Part shown: piece by piece, positions 25,738-32,533 of the stretch
Position numbering within the stretch: position 1 is the stretch's first letter
Layout: every line of letters starts with the position of its first letter
DNA from: Rhodospirillales bacterium
GTDB lineage: Bacteria; Pseudomonadota; Gammaproteobacteria; Burkholderiales; Burkholderiaceae_D
Reading direction: 5' to 3'
Length of the DNA stretch: 34,736 nt
Assembly: GCA_903970305.1 (NCBI GenBank)
Contig: CAJCID010000051.1
Coordinates: 1-34,736 of the forward strand
Program-made: the position numbers and the translations under genes
Notes under the pieces: generated by a model
What the model was told of the DNA's origin: nothing
The model's database searches: none
The model's input: only the letters and a program-made list of their open reading frames with translations

Positions 25738-26864
25738 GGCGTCGCACCCTCCTTTTGGCGGGACTGGGTCTGGCTGGTCTCGGGCCCGGACCGAGTCCTG
25801 CCGCTGCGGACCGATCCCGGGCTCAATTTGTCCAGTATCCCGACGTCCGAGCCGGTAGCGTGCTCACATTTCCCCGCGACCATGGCGCGCATCCGGAGTA
25901 CCGCACCGAGTGGTGGTACATCACGGGGATCGTACGTCCAACGGATCACCCGGATGCGCAGGACATGGGATTCCAGGTCACGTTTTTTCGGTCGCGCCTG
26001 GACACTGACCCGACCAACCCAAGCCGCTTCGCCGCGCGCCAATTGCTCTTCGCACACGCGGCCGTCTCTGACCCGGCGCGCGGGCACCTGCTCTCGGAAC
26101 AGCGTGCCGAGCGGGCTGGATTCGGACTGGCCGAAGCAAGCACCGAGGACATGGCGGTCCACATCGGCCCCTGGTCCCTGGTACGCGATGCTCGGAGCGG
26201 GCACTTTCAAGTAAAGCTCGTAGCCGAGCGCTTCTCTCTGGCGCTCGAGCTCTCACCGACCAAGGCTGTCCTCCTCGAGGGCGAAGCGGGTTTTAGCCAG
26301 AAAGGCCCTTCGAGCGTCGATGCGAGCGAGTACTACAGCATGCCCCAGCTTGCCGTCATGGGGTCCGTGGCCCTCGAGGGACGGAAAGCGCAGGTCGCGG
26401 GTCTCGCCTGGATGGATCGCGAATGGTCCAGCAGCTACCTTGCTCCCGACGCGATCGGTTGGGACTGGGCCGGAATCAATCTGGACGACGGTGGTGCCTT
26501 GATGGCCTTTCGGATTCGCAAGAAAAGCGGTGAGCCGCTCTGGGCGGGCGGGACTTTGCGGCAGGCCGATGGGACGCAAACACGCTTTGCTCCCTCGGAG
26601 GTCGCTTTCAAGACCGCTCGCACGTGGCGCTCACCGCGCACAGGCGTCGTGTATCCAGTGGGCCAGACGCTCTCGGTCGGGCCCTACTCCTGGCAACTTG
26701 CCGCGCTGATGGACGACCAGGAACTGGACACGAGCGCCTCAACGGGCACGCTCTACTGGGAAGGCGCCGTCCGCGCCTCTCCCGCCCCCGGATCCCCGCC
26801 GGCACTACGCTCAGGCGAGGGGTACCTCGAACTGACAGGGTATGATCAGCCCCTCAAACTGTAG
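25734..26864 (+). CDS. AttH/CrtC-like lipocalin-fold exported protein
   Basis: This 376-aa protein belongs to the family annotated as AttH, lipocalin-like or carotenoid 1,2-hydratase. The leader MRRRTLLLAGLGLAG carries an arginine cluster and ends near PAAA, suggesting Tat or Sec export. Family motifs are TEWWYITG (about 58-65), a central beta-rich region and WMDREWSSS (about 226-234). The gene starts with GTG inside the stop of the permease gene (GTGA), so it is coupled to the ABC pair. The same ATPase-permease-AttH order is known from other proteobacteria, where the substrate is not settled; a hydrophobic ligand is the usual guess. True carotenoid hydratase activity is unlikely because no carotenoid genes are nearby. 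Confidence 0.85.
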   Translation: MRRRTLLLAGLGLAGLGPGPSPAAADRSRAQFVQYPDVRAGSVLTFPRDHGAHPEYRTEWWYITGIVRPTDHPDAQDMGFQVTFFRSRLDTDPTNPSRFAARQLLFAHAAVSDPARGHLLSEQRAERAGFGLAEASTEDMAVHIGPWSLVRDARSGHFQVKLVAERFSLALELSPTKAVLLEGEAGFSQKGPSSVDASEYYSMPQLAVMGSVALEGRKAQVAGLAWMDREWSSSYLAPDAIGWDWAGINLDDGGALMAFRIRKKSGEPLWAGGTLRQADGTQTRFAPSEVAFKTARTWRSPRTGVVYPVGQTLSVGPYSWQLAALMDDQELDTSASTGTLYWEGAVRASPAPGSPPALRSGEGYLELTGYDQPLKL

Positions 26865-26919
26865 CGCCTAGCCCCTGTCTTCTGCCCGCGCTACGCGCCT
26901 CCTGCCCACCTGAGACTCT

Positions 26920-28692
26920 ATGTCTGGCTCTACTTCCTCCCGCTCCCCCGTCGCCGTCCTGCGCCGGCTGCTCCCGTTCCTCGCACCCTATCGGTGGCGC
27001 CTCGTTGCCGCGTTCTTGTTCCTGTGCGTGGCCGCGGTCGCAACGCTCGTGGTTCCGTTCGCCTTCAAACAGCTGATCGACCATGGCTTCACCCAGGGCG
27101 TCAAGAGCCAGGTGGGAGTAGACCAGTACTTCATCGGATTGTTCGGCGTCTCGTGCATCCTCGCCGCAGCGACGGCCCTGCGGTTTTACATGGTGAGTTG
27201 GCTGGGCGAGCGCGTCGTCGCCGATATCCGGCTTGCGGTCTACGAGCGCATGCTCTTGCAAAGTCCCGAATTTTTCGAGACCACCCGCACGGGCGAGGTG
27301 CTTTCGCGCCTGACAGTCGACACGACACTCGTGCAGACCGTCGTCGGTACGAGCCTTTCATTGGGACTGCGCAATTTCTTCCTCTTCACAGGAGGAATGT
27401 TGATGCTTGCGGTGACGAGCGTGAAGCTGTTCCTGATCACGATCGGACTGCTCACCCTGGTGATTCTGCCGATCATCGTCCTTGGCCGGCGCGTGCGGAA
27501 GCTCTCGCGCGCGAGCCAGGACCGGGTCGCGGATTCCTCGGCCACGGCCAGTGAAATCCTCAGTGCGATGCCGACCGTGCAGGCCTTCAACCAGGAAGCC
27601 GCAGAGGCGCAGCGCTTTGGCACCACCGTCGAGAATAGCTTCCAGACTGCGCTAAGACGCACGCGCACGCGGGCCTGGCTCACGGTCGTGGTCATCCTGC
27701 TCGTGTTTGGAGCGATCGTCTTTGTGCTCTGGCTCGGCGCCAGCGCCGTCATCGGCGGAGCCATGTCGACCGGCGCGCTGGCGGCATTCGTGCTCTACGC
27801 CGGCCTCGTCGCGGGCTCCATCGCTGCCTTGACCGATACCTGGGGCGATATCCTCCGCGCGGCAGGCGCGACCGAGCGCCTGACCGAGCTGCTCGACGCG
27901 CGCAGCTTTGTGACCAGCCCCAAGGAGCCGCGTGCACTGGCCTCGGCCTCAAAAGACGGAGTCGTGGTGCGCTTTGAGCAAGTCCTGTTCCACTATCCCT
28001 CAAGGCCCGACCATGCGGCCTTGGAAGACTATAGCCTCGCGATCAAGGTCGGAGAGACGCTCGCCCTGGTCGGACCTTCGGGCGCTGGCAAGTCGACCGT
28101 GTTTCAGCTGCTCTTGCGCTTCTACGACCCCCAGGGGGGGACCATCGCGCTCAACGGAGTCCCAACCAACGAACTCGACCTGCATGATCTGCGCGGCCAG
28201 CTCGGTATCGTTCCGCAGGATACGATCATCTTCTCGAACGATGCTCTGGAGAACATCCGCTACGGCAGGCCAGGAGCGTCGGACGCCGAGGTCATCGCCG
28301 CCGCGCGCCAGGCGCAGGCCCACGAATTCATCGAGCAGCTTCCAGAAGGGTACCGCACCTTCCTCGGGGAACGCGGTGTGCGGCTTTCGGGGGGACAGCG
28401 TCAGCGCATCGCCATTGCGCGCGCCATTTTGAAGAATCCGCCGGTTCTCTTGCTCGACGAGGCCACGAGTGCACTCGATGCCGAAAGCGAGTATCTGGTA
28501 CAACGGGCGCTCGAGGCGGCGATGCAGGACCGCACCACCCTCGTGATCGCGCATCGCCTGGCTACAGTGCAAAAGGCCGACCGGATCGTTGTGATGGAGG
28601 CCGGACGGATCGTGGAGATCGGCTCCCACTTCCAATTGGTCGGTAGCGGTGGACTGTACTCCCGGCTGGCCTCATTGCAGCTGGCCGCATGA
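26920..28692 (+). CDS. MsbA-like ABC exporter half-transporter
   Basis: This 590-aa protein fuses a six-helix exporter membrane domain (about 20-310) to one ATP-binding cassette, so it works as a homodimer. The membrane part starts RRLLPFLAPYRWRLVAAFLF. The cassette has an A-loop tyrosine (FHYPSRPDHAAL), Walker A GPSGAGKS (385-392), LSGGQ (489-493) and Walker B LLLDEATSALD (510-520). It belongs to the lipid and multidrug exporter group; whether it is the essential lipid A flippase cannot be told, since lpxK is not next to it. The ATG is not preceded by a good ribosome-binding site. It lies 55 bp after the AttH-like gene on the same strand and could be cotranscribed. Confidence 0.9.
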   Translation: MSGSTSSRSPVAVLRRLLPFLAPYRWRLVAAFLFLCVAAVATLVVPFAFKQLIDHGFTQGVKSQVGVDQYFIGLFGVSCILAAATALRFYMVSWLGERVVADIRLAVYERMLLQSPEFFETTRTGEVLSRLTVDTTLVQTVVGTSLSLGLRNFFLFTGGMLMLAVTSVKLFLITIGLLTLVILPIIVLGRRVRKLSRASQDRVADSSATASEILSAMPTVQAFNQEAAEAQRFGTTVENSFQTALRRTRTRAWLTVVVILLVFGAIVFVLWLGASAVIGGAMSTGALAAFVLYAGLVAGSIAALTDTWGDILRAAGATERLTELLDARSFVTSPKEPRALASASKDGVVVRFEQVLFHYPSRPDHAALEDYSLAIKVGETLALVGPSGAGKSTVFQLLLRFYDPQGGTIALNGVPTNELDLHDLRGQLGIVPQDTIIFSNDALENIRYGRPGASDAEVIAAARQAQAHEFIEQLPEGYRTFLGERGVRLSGGQRQRIAIARAILKNPPVLLLDEATSALDAESEYLVQRALEAAMQDRTTLVIAHRLATVQKADRIVVMEAGRIVEIGSHFQLVGSGGLYSRLASLQLAA

Positions 28693-28749
28693 TTCGTCTG
28701 CACGGATGCGATCGGCCGCGGCCGGCCTCACCACGCGGGCCAACTCCGA

Positions 28750-28755
28750 TAGAAT
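28750..28755 (+). promoter_or_regulatory. Possible -10 box of thyA
   Basis: TAGAAT at 28750-28755 is five-sixths consensus and predicts a start near 28762, giving a 15-nt leader. A GAGG overlaps that start and no Shine-Dalgarno is properly spaced before the thyA ATG. No good -35 is visible. Confidence 0.35.
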
Positions 28756-28776
28756 AGAGGGGCTCTTTCGACACTC

Positions 28777-29571
28777 ATGCGCCAATATCTCGACTTCATG
28801 CGCCACGTGTACAGCCACGGGACGCCCAAGACCGATCGGACCGGAACCGGCACGCGTTCCGTGTTCGGCTACCAGATGCGTTTTGACCTGAGCGAGGGCT
28901 TTCCGCTGCTCACCACGAAGAAAATCCATACCCGCTCGATCGTCTACGAGCTCTTGTGGTTCCTCTCGGGCTCGACCAACGTCCGCTTTCTCCAGGAGCA
29001 TGGCGTGAGCATCTGGGACGAGTGGGCTGACGAGGAAGGCGAACTCGGTCCCGTTTACGGACATCAATGGCGCTCCTGGCCCTGCCAAGACGGCAGCCAG
29101 ATCGATCAGATCACGGCTGTGCTCGAACAGATCCAGACGAATCCAGACTCGCGCCGGCTCATCGTGTCGGCCTGGAACGTGGGCGAGATCCCCAAGATGG
29201 CCTTGCCCCCGTGCCATGCATTTTTTCAGTTTTATGTTGCAGACGGAAAGCTGTCCTGCCAGCTCTATCAGCGCAGCGCCGATATCTTTCTCGGCGTCCC
29301 CTTCAATATCGCCTCCTATGCATTACTCGTGCACATGATCGCGCAGCAATGCGAACTCGAGGTGGGCGACTTCATCTGGACCGGAGGGGATTGCCACATC
29401 TACTCGAATCATTTCGAGCAGGTAGAGACCCAGCTTGCGCGCGTGCCGCACGCCCTGTGCAGACTCGCCATCGAACGGCGCCCAGAGTCCCTCTTCGATT
29501 ATCGCTACGAGGACTTCACGTTCCAGGACTATCATCCACAGCCCGCCATCAAGGCGCCTGTCGCCGTCTAG
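28777..29571 (+). CDS. thyA: Thymidylate synthase
   Basis: This 264-aa cytoplasmic enzyme makes dTMP from dUMP using methylenetetrahydrofolate and releases dihydrofolate, which FolA, encoded downstream, reduces. Length and numbering match E. coli ThyA exactly: catalytic Cys146 in [10 protein letters not shown], the phosphate-binding segment [11 protein letters not shown] (124-134), and the C-terminus KAPVAV, which closes over the active site. [11 protein letters not shown] near the start is also conserved. The usual proteobacterial neighbour lgt is not present upstream here; the ABC exporter gene is. Downstream, folA is separated by an unusually long 631-bp gap. Confidence 0.97.
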   Translation: MRQYLDFMRHVYSHGTPKTDRTGTGTRSVFGYQMRFDLSEGFPLLTTKKIHTRSIVYELLWFLSGSTNVRFLQEHGVSIWDEWADEEGELGPVYGHQWRSWPCQDGSQIDQITAVLEQIQTNPDSRRLIVSAWNVGEIPKMALPPCHAFFQFYVADGKLSCQLYQRSADIFLGVPFNIASYALLVHMIAQQCELEVGDFIWTGGDCHIYSNHFEQVETQLARVPHALCRLAIERRPESLFDYRYEDFTFQDYHPQPAIKAPVAV

Positions 29572-29602
29572 GGCTCGGGGCTACCAACCAAGGCGGCGTT
29601 GA

Positions 29603-29631
29603 TTCAAATCCTGCCGGGCGCGCCATATAAT
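29603..29631 (+). promoter_or_regulatory. Predicted sigma70-type promoter in the thyA-folA gap
   Basis: TTCAAA (29603-29608) and a perfect TATAAT (29626-29631) are separated by 17 nt, predicting a start near 29638. This is the best -10 box I found in the window, and it faces a region without a protein gene. Confidence 0.6.
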
Positions 29632-29723
29632 CAAGGACTTAGATGCTCGTCGCGGTCCTTCAAAAACCGGACTGTGCCGTAGTTATGACGTGAATTGCTT
29701 CCAGCGCCTGCGCGAAGTTCCAT

Positions 29724-29757
29724 TCTGTGCCTGTCGCAGTCCTTCAGGTTGCACAGA
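29724..29757 (+). repeat. Hairpin 1 in the thyA-folA gap
   Basis: TCTGTGC (29724-29730) pairs perfectly with GCACAGA (29751-29757). An adjacent inner stem CTG/CAG (29731-29733 with 29745-29747) leaves a 3-nt asymmetric bulge and an 11-nt loop. Confidence 0.5.
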
Positions 29758-29990
29758 TTCCAGTCCAAACCGAGCCGCCGGGCGACACATCAGCCCACCC
29801 AGAAAACCGTCCATGACGGAGCCAGCGCTATTGGGGCGCGCACGCGAGGAGCAGGGAATCCTCGGTTATGTCACGGACGGTGGATTTGCGCAGTAGGCAC
29901 CTCGGCTCGCGGTGATGACTGCTTGGTAGACTGCGCGCGAGCGTCGCCATCAGCTCAGCTATCCGCCCAGCGTCAGCGCCGCCCAATATC

Positions 29991-30046
29991 TAGGCCACGG
30001 GCTTCGAATGGTAGCGATGGCCTAGTTCCCTCGCGGGCGGAGGGAA
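29991..30046 (+). repeat. Tandem hairpins 2 and 3 in the thyA-folA gap
   Basis: TAGGCCA (29991-29997) pairs with TGGCCTA (30018-30024), with an inner GCT/AGC stem. After a single base, TTCCCTC (30026-30032) pairs with GAGGGAA (30040-30046) around a 7-nt loop. The two stems could stack coaxially. Confidence 0.55.
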
Positions 30047-30202
30047 TCGGTAACACAGCAAGGCTGAAGCGGGCTAGAGTTCGCTAAGCTCGGCTATATT
30101 GGAAAGGTGCAGGCGGTCGTAGGTGACTGATCCTAAAAGCGCCGGAGAGCCGAGTTCGATCCTATCCCCAAGCGCTGCAAGCATTCGTTCCAGGAGTTGC
30201 CA

Positions 30203-30685
30203 ATGTGTCAGTTGTCCCTCATTGTCGCGGTCGCCCGTAACCGTGTCATCGGAAGGGGTAACGCAATGCCCTGGCACATTCCGGAAGAGACGGCCCATTT
30301 CAAGCGCACGACGATGGGCCATCCCGTCATCATGGGTCGCAAGACGTTCGAATCGATCGGCAAGGTCCTGCCGGGTCGACGCAATATCGTGGTCACCCGA
30401 CAAGCCGACTGGAATTTTTCGGGCACGGAACGGGCGGCATCGCTCGAGGAGGCCTGCGCACTGTGCGGCGGCGACCAGGAAGCCTTCCTCATCGGTGGCG
30501 CCGCGCTGTATCGCGAGGGCCTGGAACTGGCGCAACGGCTCATCGTGACCGAAATCGATCGCGACTTCGAGGGGGACACGTTTTTCCCCGAGATCCCCGC
30601 CTCGTTCCGCGAGACCTCACGGGAGAGCCACCATTCCGCGACCGACCCCTCGCTAAGCTATGATTATGTGATCTACCAACGCTAG
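30203..30685 (+). CDS. folA: Dihydrofolate reductase
   Basis: This 160-aa enzyme reduces dihydrofolate to tetrahydrofolate with NADPH, regenerating the cofactor consumed by ThyA. GNAMPWHIPEET near the N-terminus is the Met20-loop region, followed by HPVIMGRKTFESIGKVLPGR and IGGAALY, all hallmark motifs. The catalytic acid aligned with E. coli Asp27 is Glu29 here, as in vertebrate and some bacterial enzymes. ATG 30203 was chosen because AGGAG lies 6 nt upstream; a TTG two codons earlier is in frame. The length is normal (E. coli FolA is 159 aa). Confidence 0.96.
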   Translation: MCQLSLIVAVARNRVIGRGNAMPWHIPEETAHFKRTTMGHPVIMGRKTFESIGKVLPGRRNIVVTRQADWNFSGTERAASLEEACALCGGDQEAFLIGGAALYREGLELAQRLIVTEIDRDFEGDTFFPEIPASFRETSRESHHSATDPSLSYDYVIYQR

Positions 30686-30730
30686 ATCCTAGTTCCGGAC
30701 GATATCCGTCCATTCCCAGAAGGCAAAAAC

Positions 30731-31309
30731 ATGTCTGAAGAAGCATTCGAGGTGCGCGGACCTCACGACGACCATATCGAGCACGCCATTTCGCACGGTG
30801 GCGGCGACTCCCTGTCGAACCGTTTGGCCCTGACGACAGCACTGCTTGCGACCGTCGGTGCCCTGTTTGGCTACATGGCCGGTCTGACCCAGGCGAACGC
30901 CACGCTCTACAAGAGCACCGCGGCAATCAGGACCACCGAGGCTTCGGATCAGTGGAACTATTACCAGGCCAAGGGCAACAAGCAGAATCTGGCCGAACTC
31001 GGCCTGGTCCTCGCCAATCCCGATCAGCAGCAGAAATTCGCAGCCGACATCGATCGCTACAACAAGGAGAAGGCCCAGATCAAGGTCGAAGCAGAACGCC
31101 TCGCCGACGAGTCCAAGAAGATGGATCAGCTCTCAGAAGAGGAGATGCATGTCCACCATCGCTGGGCCCAAGCGACGACACTCTTGCAGATCGCAATCGC
31201 CATGGCCGCGATTGCACTTTTGACCCGCAAGAGCTGGCTGCAGTATCTCGTGTATGGCTTCGCTGCGCTGGGAGGCGTGCTGGGGGCGCTCGCCTTGGGT
31301 GGCATCTGA
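30731..31309 (+). CDS. DUF4337 family membrane protein
   Basis: This 192-aa protein of unknown function has one predicted membrane helix at about 31-52 and two at about 146-165 and 170-190. They enclose a charged, probably coiled-coil region rich in Lys, Glu and Gln. The segment TTEASDQWNYYQAKG after the first helix is the DUF4337 hallmark. An AGAAGG ribosome-binding site precedes the ATG. It follows folA after 45 bp, and its stop codon overlaps the CTG proposed as the start of the next gene, so the two may be coupled. No function is known to me. Confidence 0.85.
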   Translation: MSEEAFEVRGPHDDHIEHAISHGGGDSLSNRLALTTALLATVGALFGYMAGLTQANATLYKSTAAIRTTEASDQWNYYQAKGNKQNLAELGLVLANPDQQQKFAADIDRYNKEKAQIKVEAERLADESKKMDQLSEEEMHVHHRWAQATTLLQIAIAMAAIALLTRKSWLQYLVYGFAALGGVLGALALGGI

Positions 31310-32439
31310 AGGAGCCTGACCCGGTCTGGGCGGCGCGACCTGCCCGACCAGGTGACCCGGTCGGTGCGATCGACACGCCAGCGCTCGTACTCGATCTGGT
31401 TGCCTTCGAGCGCAATCTCGAGAGGATGGCAGATGCGAGTGCCCGTCCGGGCATTCGCCTAAGACCCCATGCCAAGAGCCACAAGTGTCCTGAGATCGCG
31501 CGTCGTCAGCTTGCCCTCGGAGCGGTGGGGATCTGTTGCCAAAAGCTCGGTGAAGCCGAGGTCTTCGCACAGGCCGGCATCGCCGACATCCTCATCACCA
31601 ACGAGATCATCGGTCGAAAGAAGCTGCAACGCCTCGTTGATCTCGCACAAAAGGTCCATCTGGGGGTCCTCGTCGATGCCCTGTCGAACCTAAATGAACT
31701 GGGTGCGCTCGCCAGCGACACCGGGGTTGCGGTCGATGTGTATATCGAAGTCGATGTCGGCGCGGGCCGGTGTGGCGTGGCGCCCGGGCATCCGGCTCGT
31801 GTCCTGGCCGAGGCGCTTCGCTCCTATCCGACCTTACGCCTGGCGGGGCTGCACTGCTATCACGGTACGGCTCAGCACCTGCGCCGGCCAGACGAGCGTG
31901 AACAGGCCATCCGGCATGCCGCCGGAGCTGCGCGAGAGACCCGTTCGATTCTCGAGGCTGCGGGGTTTGAAGTCCCGGTGATCACCGGGGCCGGTACAGG
32001 CAGCTTCATGCTCGAGCGCGACTCCGGTGTTTTTTCCGAACTGCAGCCTGGGTCCTACGTTTTCATGGATCGCGATTACGCATTCAATGAGCTCGACCCC
32101 GGCGAGGAGCCCTTTGAGCAGTCACTTTTCGTCGAGACCGCCGTGATGAGCACGGCGCGGTCGGGATACGCTGTGGTGGATGCGGGTCTGAAGGCCTCGA
32201 GCATCGATTCGGGTCTGCCCTCGGTGTGGCAGCGCGACGACCTCGTCTACCAGAAGGCGTCAGACGAGCACGGAGTGTTGGAGATTCGGGGAGATCGATC
32301 CTTGTCCCTCGGCCAGCACCTGCGCCTCGTGCCGGGTCATTGCGACCCGACGGTCAATCTCTACGATTGGCTGGTGTGCGTACGCGACGAGCACGTCGAG
32401 GCGCTCTGGCCGATCGCAGCCCGCGGCGCACTGCTCTAG
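31306..32439 (+). CDS. D-threonine-aldolase-like PLP enzyme (DSD1 family), start codon uncertain
   Basis: This fold-III PLP enzyme of about 377 aa should split D-threonine into glycine and acetaldehyde or act on related D-3-hydroxyamino acids. The first strand is IDTPALVLDL, followed by RPHAKSHK with PLP-binding Lys57 (numbered from the CTG). A metal site at the C-terminus reads PGHCDP (His345 and Asp347). His-x-Asp fits D-threonine aldolase, whereas eukaryotic D-serine dehydratase has His-x-Cys. The start is a puzzle: no ATG, GTG or TTG occurs in frame between 30952 (deep inside the previous gene) and ATG 31426, which would delete the essential first strand. I placed the start at CTG 31306, which overlaps the previous stop as CTGA. 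AAGGAG lies just after it (31309-31314). A sequence error is also possible. Confidence 0.8.
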   Translation: MKEPDPVWAARPARPGDPVGAIDTPALVLDLVAFERNLERMADASARPGIRLRPHAKSHKCPEIARRQLALGAVGICCQKLGEAEVFAQAGIADILITNEIIGRKKLQRLVDLAQKVHLGVLVDALSNLNELGALASDTGVAVDVYIEVDVGAGRCGVAPGHPARVLAEALRSYPTLRLAGLHCYHGTAQHLRRPDEREQAIRHAAGAARETRSILEAAGFEVPVITGAGTGSFMLERDSGVFSELQPGSYVFMDRDYAFNELDPGEEPFEQSLFVETAVMSTARSGYAVVDAGLKASSIDSGLPSVWQRDDLVYQKASDEHGVLEIRGDRSLSLGQHLRLVPGHCDPTVNLYDWLVCVRDEHVEALWPIAARGALL

Positions 32440-32447
32440 CACGTGCC

Positions 32448-32490
32448 AAAAAAAGCCCCGACCCGGACATCCCCGAGGTGTTGGGATGTC
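32448..32490 (-). terminator. Possible terminator of the second TonB-dependent receptor gene
   Basis: GACATCCC (32466-32473) pairs perfectly with GGGATGTC (32483-32490), and seven A residues lie at 32448-32454. On the minus strand this reads as a hairpin, an 11-nt GC-rich spacer, then seven T residues, about 45 bp after the receptor stop. The spacer is longer than in a classical terminator. Confidence 0.45.
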
Positions 32491-32533
32491 GCGAGCCGGC
32501 ATCAATCGTGAGGTTGCCTATCGAGCACTTTCG

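Larger units (their letters stand above)
29572..30202 (+). other. 631-bp non-coding gap between thyA and folA
   Basis: No credible protein gene lies here. Open frames of up to 130 codons occur (for example 29695-30087) but the translations have no signal, domain or family character. A 16-codon frame (29643-29693) and a 27-codon frame (ATG 29813 to TAG 29896) are too short to support. Contents listed separately are a strong predicted promoter and three perfect hairpins. A TATATT sequence at 30095-30100 might be a second -10 box nearer folA, but it has no -35. Confidence 0.65.
29638..30202 (+). ncRNA. Candidate structured RNA or long folA leader
   Basis: A transcript from the TATAAT promoter would run about 565 nt before reaching folA. 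It would contain three hairpins with perfect 7-bp closing stems, at 29724-29757, 29991-30024 and 30026-30046; the last two are separated by one base. Two of the three have a second inner stem. No intrinsic terminator with a T tract is visible before folA, so the region could be the folA 5-prime leader, or an independent RNA ending by another route. I do not recognise a known RNA family. Support is structural only; there is no comparative evidence. Confidence 0.25.

Noticed and set aside
29813-29896. 27-codon open frame starting MTEPALLGR in the thyA-folA gap
   Set aside because: It is short and unrecognised and has no Shine-Dalgarno sequence. It could be a real microprotein, but nothing in the sequence supports it.
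29695-30087. 130-codon plus-strand open frame in the thyA-folA gap
   Set aside because: Its translation is low in hydrophobic core residues, has no domain or signal peptide and no ribosome-binding site, and a different frame is equally open. It looks like chance in GC-rich DNA.
30145-30170. tRNA-like T-arm sequence (GAGTTCGATCC) upstream of folA
   Set aside because: The flanking bases do not form the T stem, and no acceptor, anticodon or D arm can be assembled around it.
30952-31305. Extension of the aldolase-like gene back to GTG 30952
   Set aside because: This would overlap most of the DUF4337 gene in another frame and adds an Arg/Gly-rich sequence with no family similarity.
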